DNA of 64,000 nucleotides from Actinosynnema pretiosum (GTDB taxonomy: Bacteria; Actinomycetota; Actinomycetes; Mycobacteriales; Pseudonocardiaceae), in contig NZ_JAMTCF010000028.1 of NCBI RefSeq assembly GCF_024171695.1, positions 38,979 through 102,978 on the forward strand, given 5' to 3'. This document shows, one piece after another, positions 1 to 9,752 of the stretch (within the stretch, counting starts at the first letter, position 1; every line of letters starts with the position of its first letter). The notes beneath the pieces were generated by a model. That model did no database searches. It worked only from the letters and a program-made list of their open reading frames with translations, and was not told where the DNA came from. Position numbers and translations under genes: made by a program.

Positions 1-1
1 G

Positions 2-160
2 CTAACCCAGGAACACCGGGAGGCTATTCTCGAAACGTACTTGCGCGACCGTACCGTGGGGGAAGCCGCGGAGGTGCTCGGAGTTCCGCCGGGCACGGTC
101 AAATCCAGGGTCTACTACGCACTTCGCGCCCTGCGGCGGGCGCTTCAGGATCGGGGCTGA
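2..160 (+). CDS. ECF RNA polymerase sigma factor, C-terminal part
   Basis: Only the last 52 residues lie in the window; the 5' end is cut by the window edge. They form a sigma region 4 helix-turn-helix (AEVLGVPPGTVKSR, then a basic helix YYALRALRRAL) that would contact the -35 promoter element. The stop codon is 5 bases before the start of a zinc-type anti-sigma factor, the usual sigma/anti-sigma operon order. It resembles the SigL/RslA type of pair, but without the rest of the protein the group cannot be fixed. Confidence 0.88.
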   Translation, partial: LTQEHREAILETYLRDRTVGEAAEVLGVPPGTVKSRVYYALRALRRALQDRG

Positions 161-165
161 CACAG

Positions 166-894
166 GTGAGTTCGCTGCCGAACCACGTCGACGTCGCGGC
201 GTACGTCCTCGGCATCCTCGACGAGGACGAGGTCGACGCCTTCGAGAACCACCTCGCCCAGTGCCGCCGGTGCGCGCTCGACCTGCGCGACTTCGCGCAA
301 CTGCCCGACCTGCTCGACGAGGCCAACGCCGCGGGGCTGCTCAGCTCCGACGCGGGCGAGCGCCCGGACGGCCGCTCGGTGCGCTCGATGCTGGACGTGG
401 TCTCCCTGGACCGGGCCCGCAAGCGCCGCACCTACTCGCTCTTCGCCGCCGCCGCCGCGCTGGTGCTGGTGGCCCTCTCCTCGGTGGTCACCTACCGGAT
501 CGCCTCCTCCGGCGAGCTCGTCGCGCAGGAGGGCGACGCGTCCCGGCCGACCCAGGTGGCGCAGGGGGGCGCCGACGCGCCCGGAATGCTCAGGGGCGCC
601 AACGCCGACACCGGCGCCTCGGCGCGGATCAGCGCCTCGCCCGAGCCGTGGGGGACCTCGCTGGAGTTCGAGGTTCAGGGCGTCGGGGCGAAGACGGGCG
701 AGCTGATCGCGAAGTCGCGCGACGGGAAGTCCTACTCCGTCACCACCTGGCTCGCCTCCGCCGAGGGCGCGGGGGACGGCGAGGCCGTCACGCTCGCGGG
801 CGGGGTGGCCCTGCGGTGGCACGAGATCGAGGAGTTCGCGGTGCGGGACAAGGACAGCGGCGCGGTCCTCCTGCTGCTGCCGACCTCGGACTGA
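166..894 (+). CDS. Membrane-anchored zinc-type anti-sigma factor
   Basis: A 242-residue protein predicted to hold the upstream ECF sigma factor at the membrane. The N-terminal cytoplasmic ZAS domain carries the H-x3-C-x2-C signature (His29, Cys33, Cys36). A single transmembrane helix lies at about residues 90-110, followed by an exported domain of about 130 residues with no motif I recognise, presumably the signal sensor. The GTG start is 5 bases after the sigma stop codon, so the two are probably translationally coupled. Zinc or thiol redox control through the H-C-C cluster is known for this family; the actual signal here is unknown. Confidence 0.85.
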   Translation: MSSLPNHVDVAAYVLGILDEDEVDAFENHLAQCRRCALDLRDFAQLPDLLDEANAAGLLSSDAGERPDGRSVRSMLDVVSLDRARKRRTYSLFAAAAALVLVALSSVVTYRIASSGELVAQEGDASRPTQVAQGGADAPGMLRGANADTGASARISASPEPWGTSLEFEVQGVGAKTGELIAKSRDGKSYSVTTWLASAEGAGDGEAVTLAGGVALRWHEIEEFAVRDKDSGAVLLLLPTSD

Positions 895-979
895 GCCGGG
901 CGCGGACCGCCCTGGAAGCCAGGTCCGCGCGGCGTCCTTCCGAACGGTCGTCCTGGACGACGAACCCCTGAACGGCGAA

Positions 980-1010
980 CGGCCCCGGAACCTGAGCGGT
1001 TCCGGGGCCG
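980..1010. terminator. Hairpin between convergent genes, probable intrinsic terminator
   Basis: A perfect 13-bp stem (980-992 with 998-1010) with a 5-base loop lies between the ends of the anti-sigma gene and the oppositely oriented DUF742 gene. It could end transcription from both sides. No U-tract follows, as is common in high-GC actinomycetes. Confidence 0.75.
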
Positions 1011-1053
1011 TCGACGTCTCGGGGGTCGTGCTCCGTCGCGTGTGGACGGTCGG

Positions 1054-1392
1054 CTACAGGCCGCGCAGCCCGGCGAGCACCCGCTCCATCAGCGCCATGG
1101 TCGGGCCCTTCTCGCCCGTCTCCATGTTCTCGTGGATGTTGATCAGCGTCAGGTCGGACATGTCCGAGAGCAGCACCCGGACGACGCCCAGGGGGAGGCG
1201 GAGCCTCGCGGACACCTCCGCGACGGAGTGCGGGGTGCGGCAGAGGTCGCTGATCACGCGGTGCTCGGCGGTGGAGGTCAGTGCGTCGCGTCCGACCCGC
1301 TCGTTCGTCGAGACGATCGTCTCGATGGCGAGGCTGGTCGTCGAGCGCGTCCGTCCGCCCGTCATCGTGTAGGGCCGGACCCTAATCGTCAC
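1054..1392 (-). CDS. DUF742 family protein
   Basis: A 112-residue protein of the DUF742 family (MTGGRTRS near the start, then a helix-turn-helix-like segment SVAEVSARLRLPLGVVRVLL). DUF742 proteins normally sit in conservon operons with a sensor kinase, a roadblock protein and a small GTPase; none of these is visible here, so this is an orphan copy. The GTG start is preceded by AAGGAG. The C-terminal half (LINIHENMETGEKGPTMALM) is typical of the family. It probably acts as a small cytoplasmic adaptor or regulator; its partner is unknown. Confidence 0.8.
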   Translation of the reverse strand: MTIRVRPYTMTGGRTRSTTSLAIETIVSTNERVGRDALTSTAEHRVISDLCRTPHSVAEVSARLRLPLGVVRVLLSDMSDLTLINIHENMETGEKGPTMALMERVLAGLRGL

Positions 1393-2907
1393 GGTGCTCC
1401 TTGGCGGTCGTCGTGGTCTTCACGGGCCGGGCGCGGTCAGGTCACTTTTCGGTCACTGAACGCGCTTGAACGATAGGGGTACGGGGAGTCGCTGTCGCGA
1501 ACTTCCCGTTATCTGGGAAAAATTCGAGTATTCCGTCACGATCGGTACAAGGTCGCATTCGATCCGTGATGAAGCCCAGGTCGGCTCGGTCGATCTTCAA
1601 TCCTCCGTCCCACGTGCTGGGAAAATCAGCCCGGTGGACGGGTGTGTCGAACCCCTCGTGAGGCCCTGTGCTGCATCGATGCACAAACGCAGGGTGACCG
1701 GACTTGTTCGGCTTCCCGTCACTCCGCGTTTTCGGCAATACCGTTTACTAGCAACGCTAACTACTCTCCGGCGTGCCCTGAGTGGACGGCGCGCGGCGCG
1801 CGGTCCGTCCACTGCGGATCGTTCCGGGGCTGGTCGGGCCCCCTCGGCTCTTCTCGGTCGCCTGAGGCGGGGTGCCGCCCCAGGCGACCTCCCTGGCTAC
1901 CCGATGGGGGTCGCGTTGACCATGCGGCACCTCGCAAGAACGCTGGGGGTCGGGTGTCCTGGTGATGAGCTCACCACCGCTCGGCTTGTGGCCGGTGCAG
2001 AAGCTAGCCAGGGGGAGAGCGCTCTCACAACTTCTGTTGACCAAGGCTTGAGGTACCCGGTGAGCGGTGTCCGGGACGGCGTTCCTGGCCCTTCGCGCGG
2101 GGGTGTTGCGGCACTGTGCCGAAGGGGTGAAGGCGTTGGGGCGCTTCGGGTGCGGTGCTGCTGGGCGGTGTGGGGGACGTGTACGCCCGAGTGGTCGTGA
2201 CCGGATGGGCTGGGTGGTCGTGCGGGTGGTGGTCCTCGCGGAGCAGCTCGGGGTGGCAGGTGTGAAAACCTTGCACGCCAACGGTTTTGCCTGAGGGCGA
2301 AACCTCGCCGTAGTGGAACCGGAACGTTCCCCGGCTCTGCGTCGGGGCTGGGAAACCCTTGGTGCGCAAAGGAACCACGCCCCGGTGGACCGTCGGTCCG
2401 CACCGCCCGATCAGCGCCGCCGCACTCGATCGCCGCGCTGAACGCCCGAACCGGGGGCGGGCGCAGCCCGCTTACCGCCCGATCCCGGCACAACCCGAAT
2501 CCGGCGACCGCCCTGCCGCGCACCACCCGGCGCCCCACCGCGTCGGCCCGACCCTGCAGCTGATCCCGGACCACCGCGCTACGAGCAACCGATGCATCCC
2601 GCACGACCACCGAGCCCTGTCCGGCCTATGGCGACCGACGTCCGACACCCGCCCATCGCCGGACCCCGGCCTCCGGTTGGAGCACTGCGATCACCCGAGC
2701 TCGAAGCTCGTCCCGCCGCTTTCCGGCGCGCCCTGCCCGATCCCCGTGCGACCCGCGTCCGGCGAACATCCCGCCGCACCCCGCCCGGCTCCGGCTACCG
2801 CCTCACCGCGCCCGTCCGAGGGGCCTCCCCACCCCACCCGCGTCCACTCTCCGTCCCGCACTCCCCGCCCCGCACACCCACCCGACCCACAAGCCGGGCG
2901 CGGCCCC
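1393..2907. other. 1.5-kb region with no supported gene
   Basis: Open frames occur on both strands, but their products are rich in Arg/Pro, lack recognisable domains and lack ribosome-binding sites. The first 300 bases are clearly poorer in GC and probably hold the promoter of the DUF742 gene. From about 2400 to 2900 the plus strand is strongly C-rich, next to the end of the isoprenoid operon. A LacI-type palindrome lies at 2015-2026. No tRNA or riboswitch was seen. Confidence 0.5.
2015..2026. promoter_or_regulatory. LacI-type palindrome GAGAGCGCTCTC
   Basis: A perfect 12-bp palindrome of the form bound by LacI-family sugar regulators in actinomycetes (CebR-type core GAGCGCTC). No target gene is evident on either side, so its function is uncertain. 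Confidence 0.35.
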
Positions 2908-4752
2908 TCACCGCCCTGCGCGGTAGGGCAGCACGTCCTGCAAGCAGTCGCACACCGAGGCCGACGCCGTCAGCGAGTCCTCGTCCACCGCCCGCCGCAC
3001 CGCCGCCGCGACGTCGTCCGCCGCCAAACCCCTGCGCCGCAGCAGTTCGGCCCGCTCGCCGTGCGGCAGGAACTCCACCGGCAGCGCCAGCGAGCGCACC
3101 CGCGCGCTCCCCACCGCCTGCGCCAGCCGCGCGCCCAGCGAACCGCCCGCCGCGCCGTCCTCCACCGCCAGCACCACCCGGTGCCCACCCGCCAGCCGCA
3201 GCAGTTCCGGGTCCAGCGGGGCGATCCACCTCGGGTCGACCACGTCCACCCCGATGCCCCGCTCCGCCAGCAGCTCCGCCGCCGCGAGGCACACCCCGGC
3301 CATCGGCCCGACCGCCACCAGCAGCGCCCGCGCCGCGTGCGCCTCGCGCAGCACGTCGCACCCGCCGACCCTGCGCAGCGCGGGCACGTCCTCCGACACC
3401 GGACCGCTCGGGTGCCGCAGCGCCGTCGGCGCCTCCCGCTCCGCCACCGCCTCGCGCAGCAGCTCCACCAACCGCGCCGGGTCGCGCGGCGCGGCCACCC
3501 GCATCCCCGGCACCAGCGGCAGCAGCGCGGCGTCCCACAGACCGTGCTGGCTCGGCCCGTCCGGACCGGTCACCCCGGCCCCGCCGACCACCAGCGTCAC
3601 CGGCAGCCGGTGCAGCGCCACGTCCATCAGCACCTGGTCGAACGCCCGCTGCAGGAACGTCGACGCCAGCGGCACCACCGGGTGCGCGCCCGCCATCGCC
3701 ATGCCCGCCGCCGACGTCACCGCGTGCTGCTCGGCCACGCCCACGTCGAACACCCGCTCCGGGAACCGCCGCGCGAACGCGTCCAGCCCGCTCGGCCCCT
3801 GCACCGCCGCCGTCACGCACACCACGTCCGCCCGCCGGAGCCCGATCTCGGCGATCTCGGCCCCGAACACGTCCGCCCAGCTCCGCTCACCCGTGCCACC
3901 GGACGGCGACACCGCGTGCAGGCAGTCCACCGCGTCCCCCTCGGCGGGCGGGTAGCCCCGGCCCTTGCGGGTCGCGCAGTGCACCACCACCGGCCTGCCC
4001 AGCGCGGCGGCCTCGGCCAGCACGCCCTCCAGCGCGGGCACGTCGTGCCCGTCCACCGGCCCCAGGTACGGCAGCCCCAGCTCCTCGAACACCGGGTGCG
4101 CCCGCCGGTCCCGCAACCGCCCCAGGTGCGCGGCCAGCCCGCCGGCCGTGGGCGCGTACGAGCGCGCGTTGTCGTTGACCACCACGACCACCGGGTAGTC
4201 CGCCGACGCCAGGTTGTTCAGCGCCTCCCAGGCCATGCCGCCGGTGAGCGCGCCGTCCCCGACCACCGCGACCACCCGCCGGTCCGAGCCCTGCAACCGC
4301 AGCGCCCGCGCGATCCCGTCCGCGTAGGACAGCGCGGTGGAGGAGTGCGAGTTCTCCACCACGTCGTGCTGCGACTCGGCCGCGCTCGGGTACCCGGACA
4401 ACCCGCCGAACCCGCGCAGCCCGTCGAACCCGGCCGCCCGACCGGTGAGGACCTTGTGCACGTAGGACTGGTGGCCGCCGTCGAACAGCAGCACGTCGTG
4501 CGGCGAGTCGAACACCCGGTGCAGCGCGATGGTCAGCTCCACCGCGCCCAGGTTCGACCCCAGGTGCCCGCCGCGCCTGGACACCTTCTCCACCAGGAAC
4601 CGCCGGATCTCCGCCGCCAGCGCGGGGAGCGCCCGCTCGGGCACCGCCCGCAGCGCCTCCGGCCCGGTGAGCTGCTCCAACGAGGTCGGCAGCGCCTCCG
4701 ACCCGGCGCCCGCCTCCGAGGAGCGCGCTGTGCCGCCCGGCGCGCCGCTCAC
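2908..4752 (-). CDS. dxs: 1-deoxy-D-xylulose-5-phosphate synthase-like enzyme, divergent acceptor site
   Basis: Last gene of the five-gene operon, 614 residues. The GTG start overlaps the ispH stop (GTGA), which fixes the start over a longer upstream reading. DXS joins pyruvate and glyceraldehyde 3-phosphate in the first MEP-pathway step. Thiamin-diphosphate features are intact: the His of GGHLGSNLG (His63), GDGALTGG (165-172) with Asn180, GPVDGHD, and the catalytic Glu of VAEQHAVT (Glu341). The acceptor site is unusual: where E. coli has DRAG..DGQTHQG this protein has GGAG..DGPSQHG. The Arg420 equivalent is therefore Gly391 and the His431 position is Gln402. The YPRG motif is HPSG, so the Arg478 equivalent is Ser. 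It may be a DXS with altered substrate use or a specialised paralogue; the family call is firm, the exact reaction is not. Confidence 0.85.
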   Translation of the reverse strand: MSGAPGGTARSSEAGAGSEALPTSLEQLTGPEALRAVPERALPALAAEIRRFLVEKVSRRGGHLGSNLGAVELTIALHRVFDSPHDVLLFDGGHQSYVHKVLTGRAAGFDGLRGFGGLSGYPSAAESQHDVVENSHSSTALSYADGIARALRLQGSDRRVVAVVGDGALTGGMAWEALNNLASADYPVVVVVNDNARSYAPTAGGLAAHLGRLRDRRAHPVFEELGLPYLGPVDGHDVPALEGVLAEAAALGRPVVVHCATRKGRGYPPAEGDAVDCLHAVSPSGGTGERSWADVFGAEIAEIGLRRADVVCVTAAVQGPSGLDAFARRFPERVFDVGVAEQHAVTSAAGMAMAGAHPVVPLASTFLQRAFDQVLMDVALHRLPVTLVVGGAGVTGPDGPSQHGLWDAALLPLVPGMRVAAPRDPARLVELLREAVAEREAPTALRHPSGPVSEDVPALRRVGGCDVLREAHAARALLVAVGPMAGVCLAAAELLAERGIGVDVVDPRWIAPLDPELLRLAGGHRVVLAVEDGAAGGSLGARLAQAVGSARVRSLALPVEFLPHGERAELLRRRGLAADDVAAAVRRAVDEDSLTASASVCDCLQDVLPYRAGR

Positions 4753-5672
4753 CTCCGCACCGCCGGCGGCAGGGTGAACCGGATGGTCTCCACGGTGGTC
4801 TCCCGCACCTCGACCCGGTGCGCGTCCAGCACCGCCACGACCTCGTCCACCAGCCCCGGCGGCGCCGACGCGCCCGCGCTCAGCCCCACCACGCGCACCC
4901 CCTCCAGCCACTGCGGGCGCAGCTCGCGCACGTCGTCGATCAGGTGGGCGGGCACGCCCTCGCGGCGCACCAGCTCCACCAGCCTTGCCGAGTTGGATGA
5001 GTTCGCTGAACCGACCACGAGGACCAGATCGGCCTCCCGCGCCACCTCCCGTACCGCCTCTTGGCGGTTCGTGGTCGCGTAGCAGATGTCGTCCGAAGAG
5101 GGGCCGCGCAGTGCGGGGAAGCGCTTGCGCAGCGCCGCGACGACCTCCGCCGCCTCGTCCACCGCCAGCGTCGTCTGGGTCAGGTACGACACCCGCTCCG
5201 GGTCCTCGACCTCCAGCGCCGCCACCGCCTCCGGGGTGTCCACCAGCAGCATCCGGCCGGGGGCCTCGCCGAGCGTGCCCTCGACCTCCTCGTGCCCGGC
5301 GTGCCCGATCAGCACCACGGTGTCCCCGCGCCCGGCGAACCGCCGCGCCTCCGCGTGCACCTTGGTCACCAGCGGGCAGGTCGCGTCCACGACCTCGAAC
5401 CCGCGCCGGTCCGCCTCGGCGCGCACGGCGGGCGACACCCCGTGCGCGGAGAACACCACCACGGCCCCGTCCGGCACCTCGTCCAGCTCGTCCACGAACA
5501 CCGCGCCCATCGCCTCCAGCCGCGCCACCACGTGCGTGTTGTGCACGATCTGCTTGCGCACGTGGACCGGGCCGCCGCGCCGCCGCAGCAGCTGCTCGAC
5601 GATCTCCACCGCCCGCTCGACCCCGGCGCAGAACGACCGGGGCGAGGCGAGCAGCACGAGTGGGACTCCCAT
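4749..5672 (-). CDS. ispH: 4-hydroxy-3-methylbut-2-enyl diphosphate reductase
   Basis: A 307-residue IspH, the last MEP-pathway enzyme, reducing HMBPP to IPP and DMAPP on a [4Fe-4S] cluster. All three cluster cysteines are present (FCAGVERA, DATCPLVTKVH and DDICYATTNRQ), as are the substrate-binding residues in IVHN, FSAHGVS, GHEEVEGT, QTTLA, GSANSSNS and GLSAGAS. It should therefore be active. It lies 46 bases after the polyprenyl diphosphate synthase gene and overlaps the DXS-like gene by four bases. Its product feeds directly the prenyl chain elongation carried out by its upstream neighbour. Confidence 0.95.
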   Translation of the reverse strand: MGVPLVLLASPRSFCAGVERAVEIVEQLLRRRGGPVHVRKQIVHNTHVVARLEAMGAVFVDELDEVPDGAVVVFSAHGVSPAVRAEADRRGFEVVDATCPLVTKVHAEARRFAGRGDTVVLIGHAGHEEVEGTLGEAPGRMLLVDTPEAVAALEVEDPERVSYLTQTTLAVDEAAEVVAALRKRFPALRGPSSDDICYATTNRQEAVREVAREADLVLVVGSANSSNSARLVELVRREGVPAHLIDDVRELRPQWLEGVRVVGLSAGASAPPGLVDEVVAVLDAHRVEVRETTVETIRFTLPPAVRR

Positions 5673-5718
5673 GGGCGCTCCTGGCTGGTTCGGTTCGGGG
5701 CTCAGCGATCGCGCCGGG

Positions 5719-6759
5719 TCAGCGGTCGCGCCGGGTCATCAGCACGGCGACGGCGTCCAGCTCCCGCGCCGCGACGGGGTCGACGCCCGACGCCCGCAGG
5801 TGCGTCCTGGCCTGCGCGAGCAGCTCGTCCGCCCGCCGCTGGCCCCACGCCCGCGCCCCGGCCTGCTCGACCAGCTCGGCCGCCTGCTCCAGCGCCGACC
5901 CGGCCAGCTCGCCGCGCCCCCGGTACAGCCCGGTCAGCTCGCGCCCGGCCTGGCTGCGCGAGGCCAGCGCGGCCACCACGGGCAGCGACTTCTTGCGGTT
6001 GCGCAGGTCCGAGTGCACCGGCTTGCCGGTGGCGGCCGGGTCGCCCCAGATGCCGAGCAGGTCGTCCACGAACTGGAACGCCAGGCCCGTCCGCTCGCCG
6101 AACAGCCCCAGCTCGCCGACCTGGTCGGCCGAGCCGCCGCCGAACAGCGCGCCCAGCGAGCAGCACGCGCCCAGCAGCGCCGCCGTCTTGCCCTCGGCCA
6201 TCCGCACGCACTCGGCGACGCCGACCTCGTCGCGCTCCTCGAACCCGAGGTCCGAGCTCTGCCCGTCCAGCAGCTCCTGCACGGCCGCGCTCAGCAGCAC
6301 GATGCCCCGCGCGGACGCCGGGTGCCCGCTCGCGGCCAGCACGTCCAGCGCCAGCGTCATCAGCGCGTCGCCCGCGAGCACCGCCGCGTTGACCCCGAAC
6401 ACCGCCCACGCGGTCGGCCGGTGCCTGCGGGTGGCGTCGCCGTCCATCACGTCGTCGTGCAGCAGCGAGAAGTTGTGCACCAGCTCCACCGCGACCGCGG
6501 CGGGAAGCGCGTCCTCGGGGCGCCCGCCGACCGCGCGCGCGGCCAGCAGCACGAGCACCGGCCGGATCGCCTTGCCCGCGTCCGCTCCGGTGGGGACGCC
6601 GTGCTCGTCCCACCAGCCGAAGTGGTAGCCCGCGATGGAGCGCATCGACTCGGGCAGCCGGTCGACGGCGGCGCGCAGCGCCGGGTCCACCAGCGCCCGG
6701 CCCCAGGCCAGCACGTCCCGCGCGGAGCGCTGCGCGGGGGAGACGTCGAGATCGGTCAT
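5719..6759 (-). CDS. Polyprenyl (geranylgeranyl-type) diphosphate synthase
   Basis: A 346-residue all-helical trans-prenyltransferase. The first aspartate motif is DDVMD (102-106) followed by RR; the second is DDLLGIWGD (232-240), whose third Asp is replaced by Gly, as in many actinobacterial members. It condenses IPP onto an allylic diphosphate to give a C15-C20 or longer chain; product length cannot be read reliably. It lies between two encapsulin-like genes and ispH, so it is the likeliest cargo enzyme of the shell. However, the N-terminus before the first catalytic helices is only about 30 residues, with no long disordered targeting extension visible. The end of the gene overlaps an imperfect 17-bp tandem repeat (5704-5738). 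Confidence 0.88.
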   Translation of the reverse strand: MTDLDVSPAQRSARDVLAWGRALVDPALRAAVDRLPESMRSIAGYHFGWWDEHGVPTGADAGKAIRPVLVLLAARAVGGRPEDALPAAVAVELVHNFSLLHDDVMDGDATRRHRPTAWAVFGVNAAVLAGDALMTLALDVLAASGHPASARGIVLLSAAVQELLDGQSSDLGFEERDEVGVAECVRMAEGKTAALLGACCSLGALFGGGSADQVGELGLFGERTGLAFQFVDDLLGIWGDPAATGKPVHSDLRNRKKSLPVVAALASRSQAGRELTGLYRGRGELAGSALEQAAELVEQAGARAWGQRRADELLAQARTHLRASGVDPVAARELDAVAVLMTRRDR

Positions 6760-6845
6760 CGGACACTCCAGCTCGGGGGACCGGCACGCGGTGGCCTGCC
6801 GGGAGGTGGCCGCCGCCGGGGCGCGCGGCCGGTCGGGAGGTGGTT

Positions 6846-6880
6846 CGGGGTCGGGCGGGGGCGCGTCCCGCCCGACCCCG
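6846..6880 (-). terminator. Strong hairpin between shell genes and enzyme genes
   Basis: A perfect 14-bp G/C stem (6846-6859 with 6867-6880, 7-base loop) begins 12 bases after the stop codon of the second encapsulin-like gene and lies inside the 133-bp gap before the prenyl synthase gene. It looks like a partial terminator or mRNA stabiliser that would make shell transcripts more abundant than enzyme transcripts. Confidence 0.65.
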
Positions 6881-6892
6881 GATCGGGACGCG

Positions 6893-8302
6893 CTACTCGC
6901 GGCCGATCTCGACGTGCTCCAGGACGCCGAGCGCGTCGGGGACCAGCACGGCGACCGAGTAGTAGGCGCTCACCAGGTAGGAGATGACGCCCAGCTCGTT
7001 GATGCCCATGAACCGCGCGTTCAGGCCGGGCTGGAACTCGTCCGGGATGCCGGTCTGGTGCAGGCCGACGACGCCGCTGTCCTGCTCGCCGACGCGCATC
7101 GCCAGGATCGAGCTGGTGCCCTGCTCGGTGACCGGGATCTTGTCGCACGGCAGCAGCGGCACGCCGCGCCAGGTGGTCACCATCGTGCCGCTGTGGTTCT
7201 CCACGCCGGGGTACACGCCGCGCTTGGTCGCCTCGCGCCCGAAGGCGGCGATGGCGCGCGGGTGGGCCAGCATGAACGCGGTCTTGCGCCTGCGGCTGAG
7301 CAGCTCGTCCAGGTCGTCCGGCGTCGGCGGGCCGGTGCGGGTGTGGATGCGCTGCTTCAGGTCCGCGTTGTGCAGCAGGCCGAAGTCGCGGTTGTTGACC
7401 ATCTCGAACTCCTGCCGCTCGCGCAGGGCCTCGACGGTGAGCCGCAACTGCTGCTCGGTCTGGTTCATCGGCTTGTTGTAGAGGTCCGCGACCCGGCTGT
7501 GGACCCGCAGCACGGTCTGCGCGACGCTCAGCTCGTACTCGCGCGGGGCCAGCTCGTAGTCCACGAACGTGCCAGGCAGCGGGGCCTCGCCCTGGTGGCC
7601 GGAGGCGATCTCGATGGACGCCTCGCCGTGCTTGTTCTGCGGCAGGCCCCTGGTGCGGGTGGTCGAGTGGACGATCGCGCGCAGCGGGCTGTTCTCGTCG
7701 CGCAGCTGCTGCACGGTCTCCCACGGCAGCACCAGCGCGATCACCGGGGTGACCGCCTTGGCGGTGAAGGCCCACTGCTCGGTCTCGCCGGTGAGGACGC
7801 CGTTGCCGAAGTGGTCGCCGTCGGCCAGCACGTCGAGCACGGTCTGGTTGCCGTACTCGCCCTCGCCGATCTTGTTCACCTTGCCGTGCGCGACGAGGAA
7901 GACCTCCTCGGCGCGGTCGCCGCGCTGCACGATCACGTCGCCGGGGGTGAACTCGCGCTGCACGAACCGGTTCGCGAGCGCGGTCAGCACGTCGTCGTCC
8001 TCGAAGGCGCGCAGCGCGGGGACCTCGCGCAGCTCCTGCGGGATGACGCGGATGTCGGAACCGGTGCTGGTGAAGGTGATCCGCCCGTCGCCGACGGCGT
8101 AGGTGAGCCGCCGGTTGACCCGGTAGGTGCCCGCCTGGGTCTGCACCCAGGGCAGCTCGCGCAGCAGCCAGCGGGCCGAGATGGCCTGCATCTGCGGCGC
8201 GGACTTGGTGGTGGTGGCCAGGTTCCTGGCCGCCGCGGTGCCCAGGCTCTGGCGGGTGCGCTCGATCTCGTCGAGCGGCAGGGCGGGGTCGATCGCTGTC
8301 AC
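6893..8302 (-). CDS. Family 2B encapsulin-like shell protein with inserted cyclic-nucleotide-binding-like domain (second copy)
   Basis: A 469-residue protein whose overall order matches Family 2B encapsulins: a conserved N-terminal arm (TAAARNLATTTKSAPQMQ), a cyclic-nucleotide-binding-like domain at about residues 95-205, then HK97-fold shell segments (FVDYELAPREYELSVAQTVL; VNNRDFGLL; GPPTPDDLDELL; GLHQTGIPDEFQPGLNARFM). Such proteins self-assemble into icosahedral compartments that hold an enzyme. The inserted domain has the beta-roll glycines but lacks the canonical Arg-containing phosphate-binding cassette, so cAMP binding is doubtful. It follows its paralogue by 43 bases. It is often misannotated as a Crp/Fnr regulator; no DNA-binding helix-turn-helix is visible. 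Confidence 0.88.
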   Translation of the reverse strand: MTAIDPALPLDEIERTRQSLGTAAARNLATTTKSAPQMQAISARWLLRELPWVQTQAGTYRVNRRLTYAVGDGRITFTSTGSDIRVIPQELREVPALRAFEDDDVLTALANRFVQREFTPGDVIVQRGDRAEEVFLVAHGKVNKIGEGEYGNQTVLDVLADGDHFGNGVLTGETEQWAFTAKAVTPVIALVLPWETVQQLRDENSPLRAIVHSTTRTRGLPQNKHGEASIEIASGHQGEAPLPGTFVDYELAPREYELSVAQTVLRVHSRVADLYNKPMNQTEQQLRLTVEALRERQEFEMVNNRDFGLLHNADLKQRIHTRTGPPTPDDLDELLSRRRKTAFMLAHPRAIAAFGREATKRGVYPGVENHSGTMVTTWRGVPLLPCDKIPVTEQGTSSILAMRVGEQDSGVVGLHQTGIPDEFQPGLNARFMGINELGVISYLVSAYYSVAVLVPDALGVLEHVEIGRE

Positions 8303-8345
8303 GTGCGTGCTTCCGATCTGGTCGTGGGGACGGTGCTGGCCGGGC

Positions 8346-9752
<1,407 letters not shown>

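Noticed and set aside
1442..1738. 98-codon minus-strand frame
   Set aside because: Composition is more protein-like than most, but there is no ribosome-binding site, no recognised domain and no operon context.
1897..2610. 237-codon minus-strand frame
   Set aside because: Low-complexity product rich in Arg, Pro and Ser, without start signals or homology I recognise.
2359..5082. Open frame of 907 codons on the plus strand
   Set aside because: It is antisense to dxs and the end of ispH; the product is Arg/Pro/His-rich without domains. It is a by-product of high GC.
5704..5738. Short imperfect tandem repeat at the end of the prenyl synthase gene
   Set aside because: Two units of about 17 bases only; probably a neutral C-terminal duplication, not a regulatory or CRISPR repeat.
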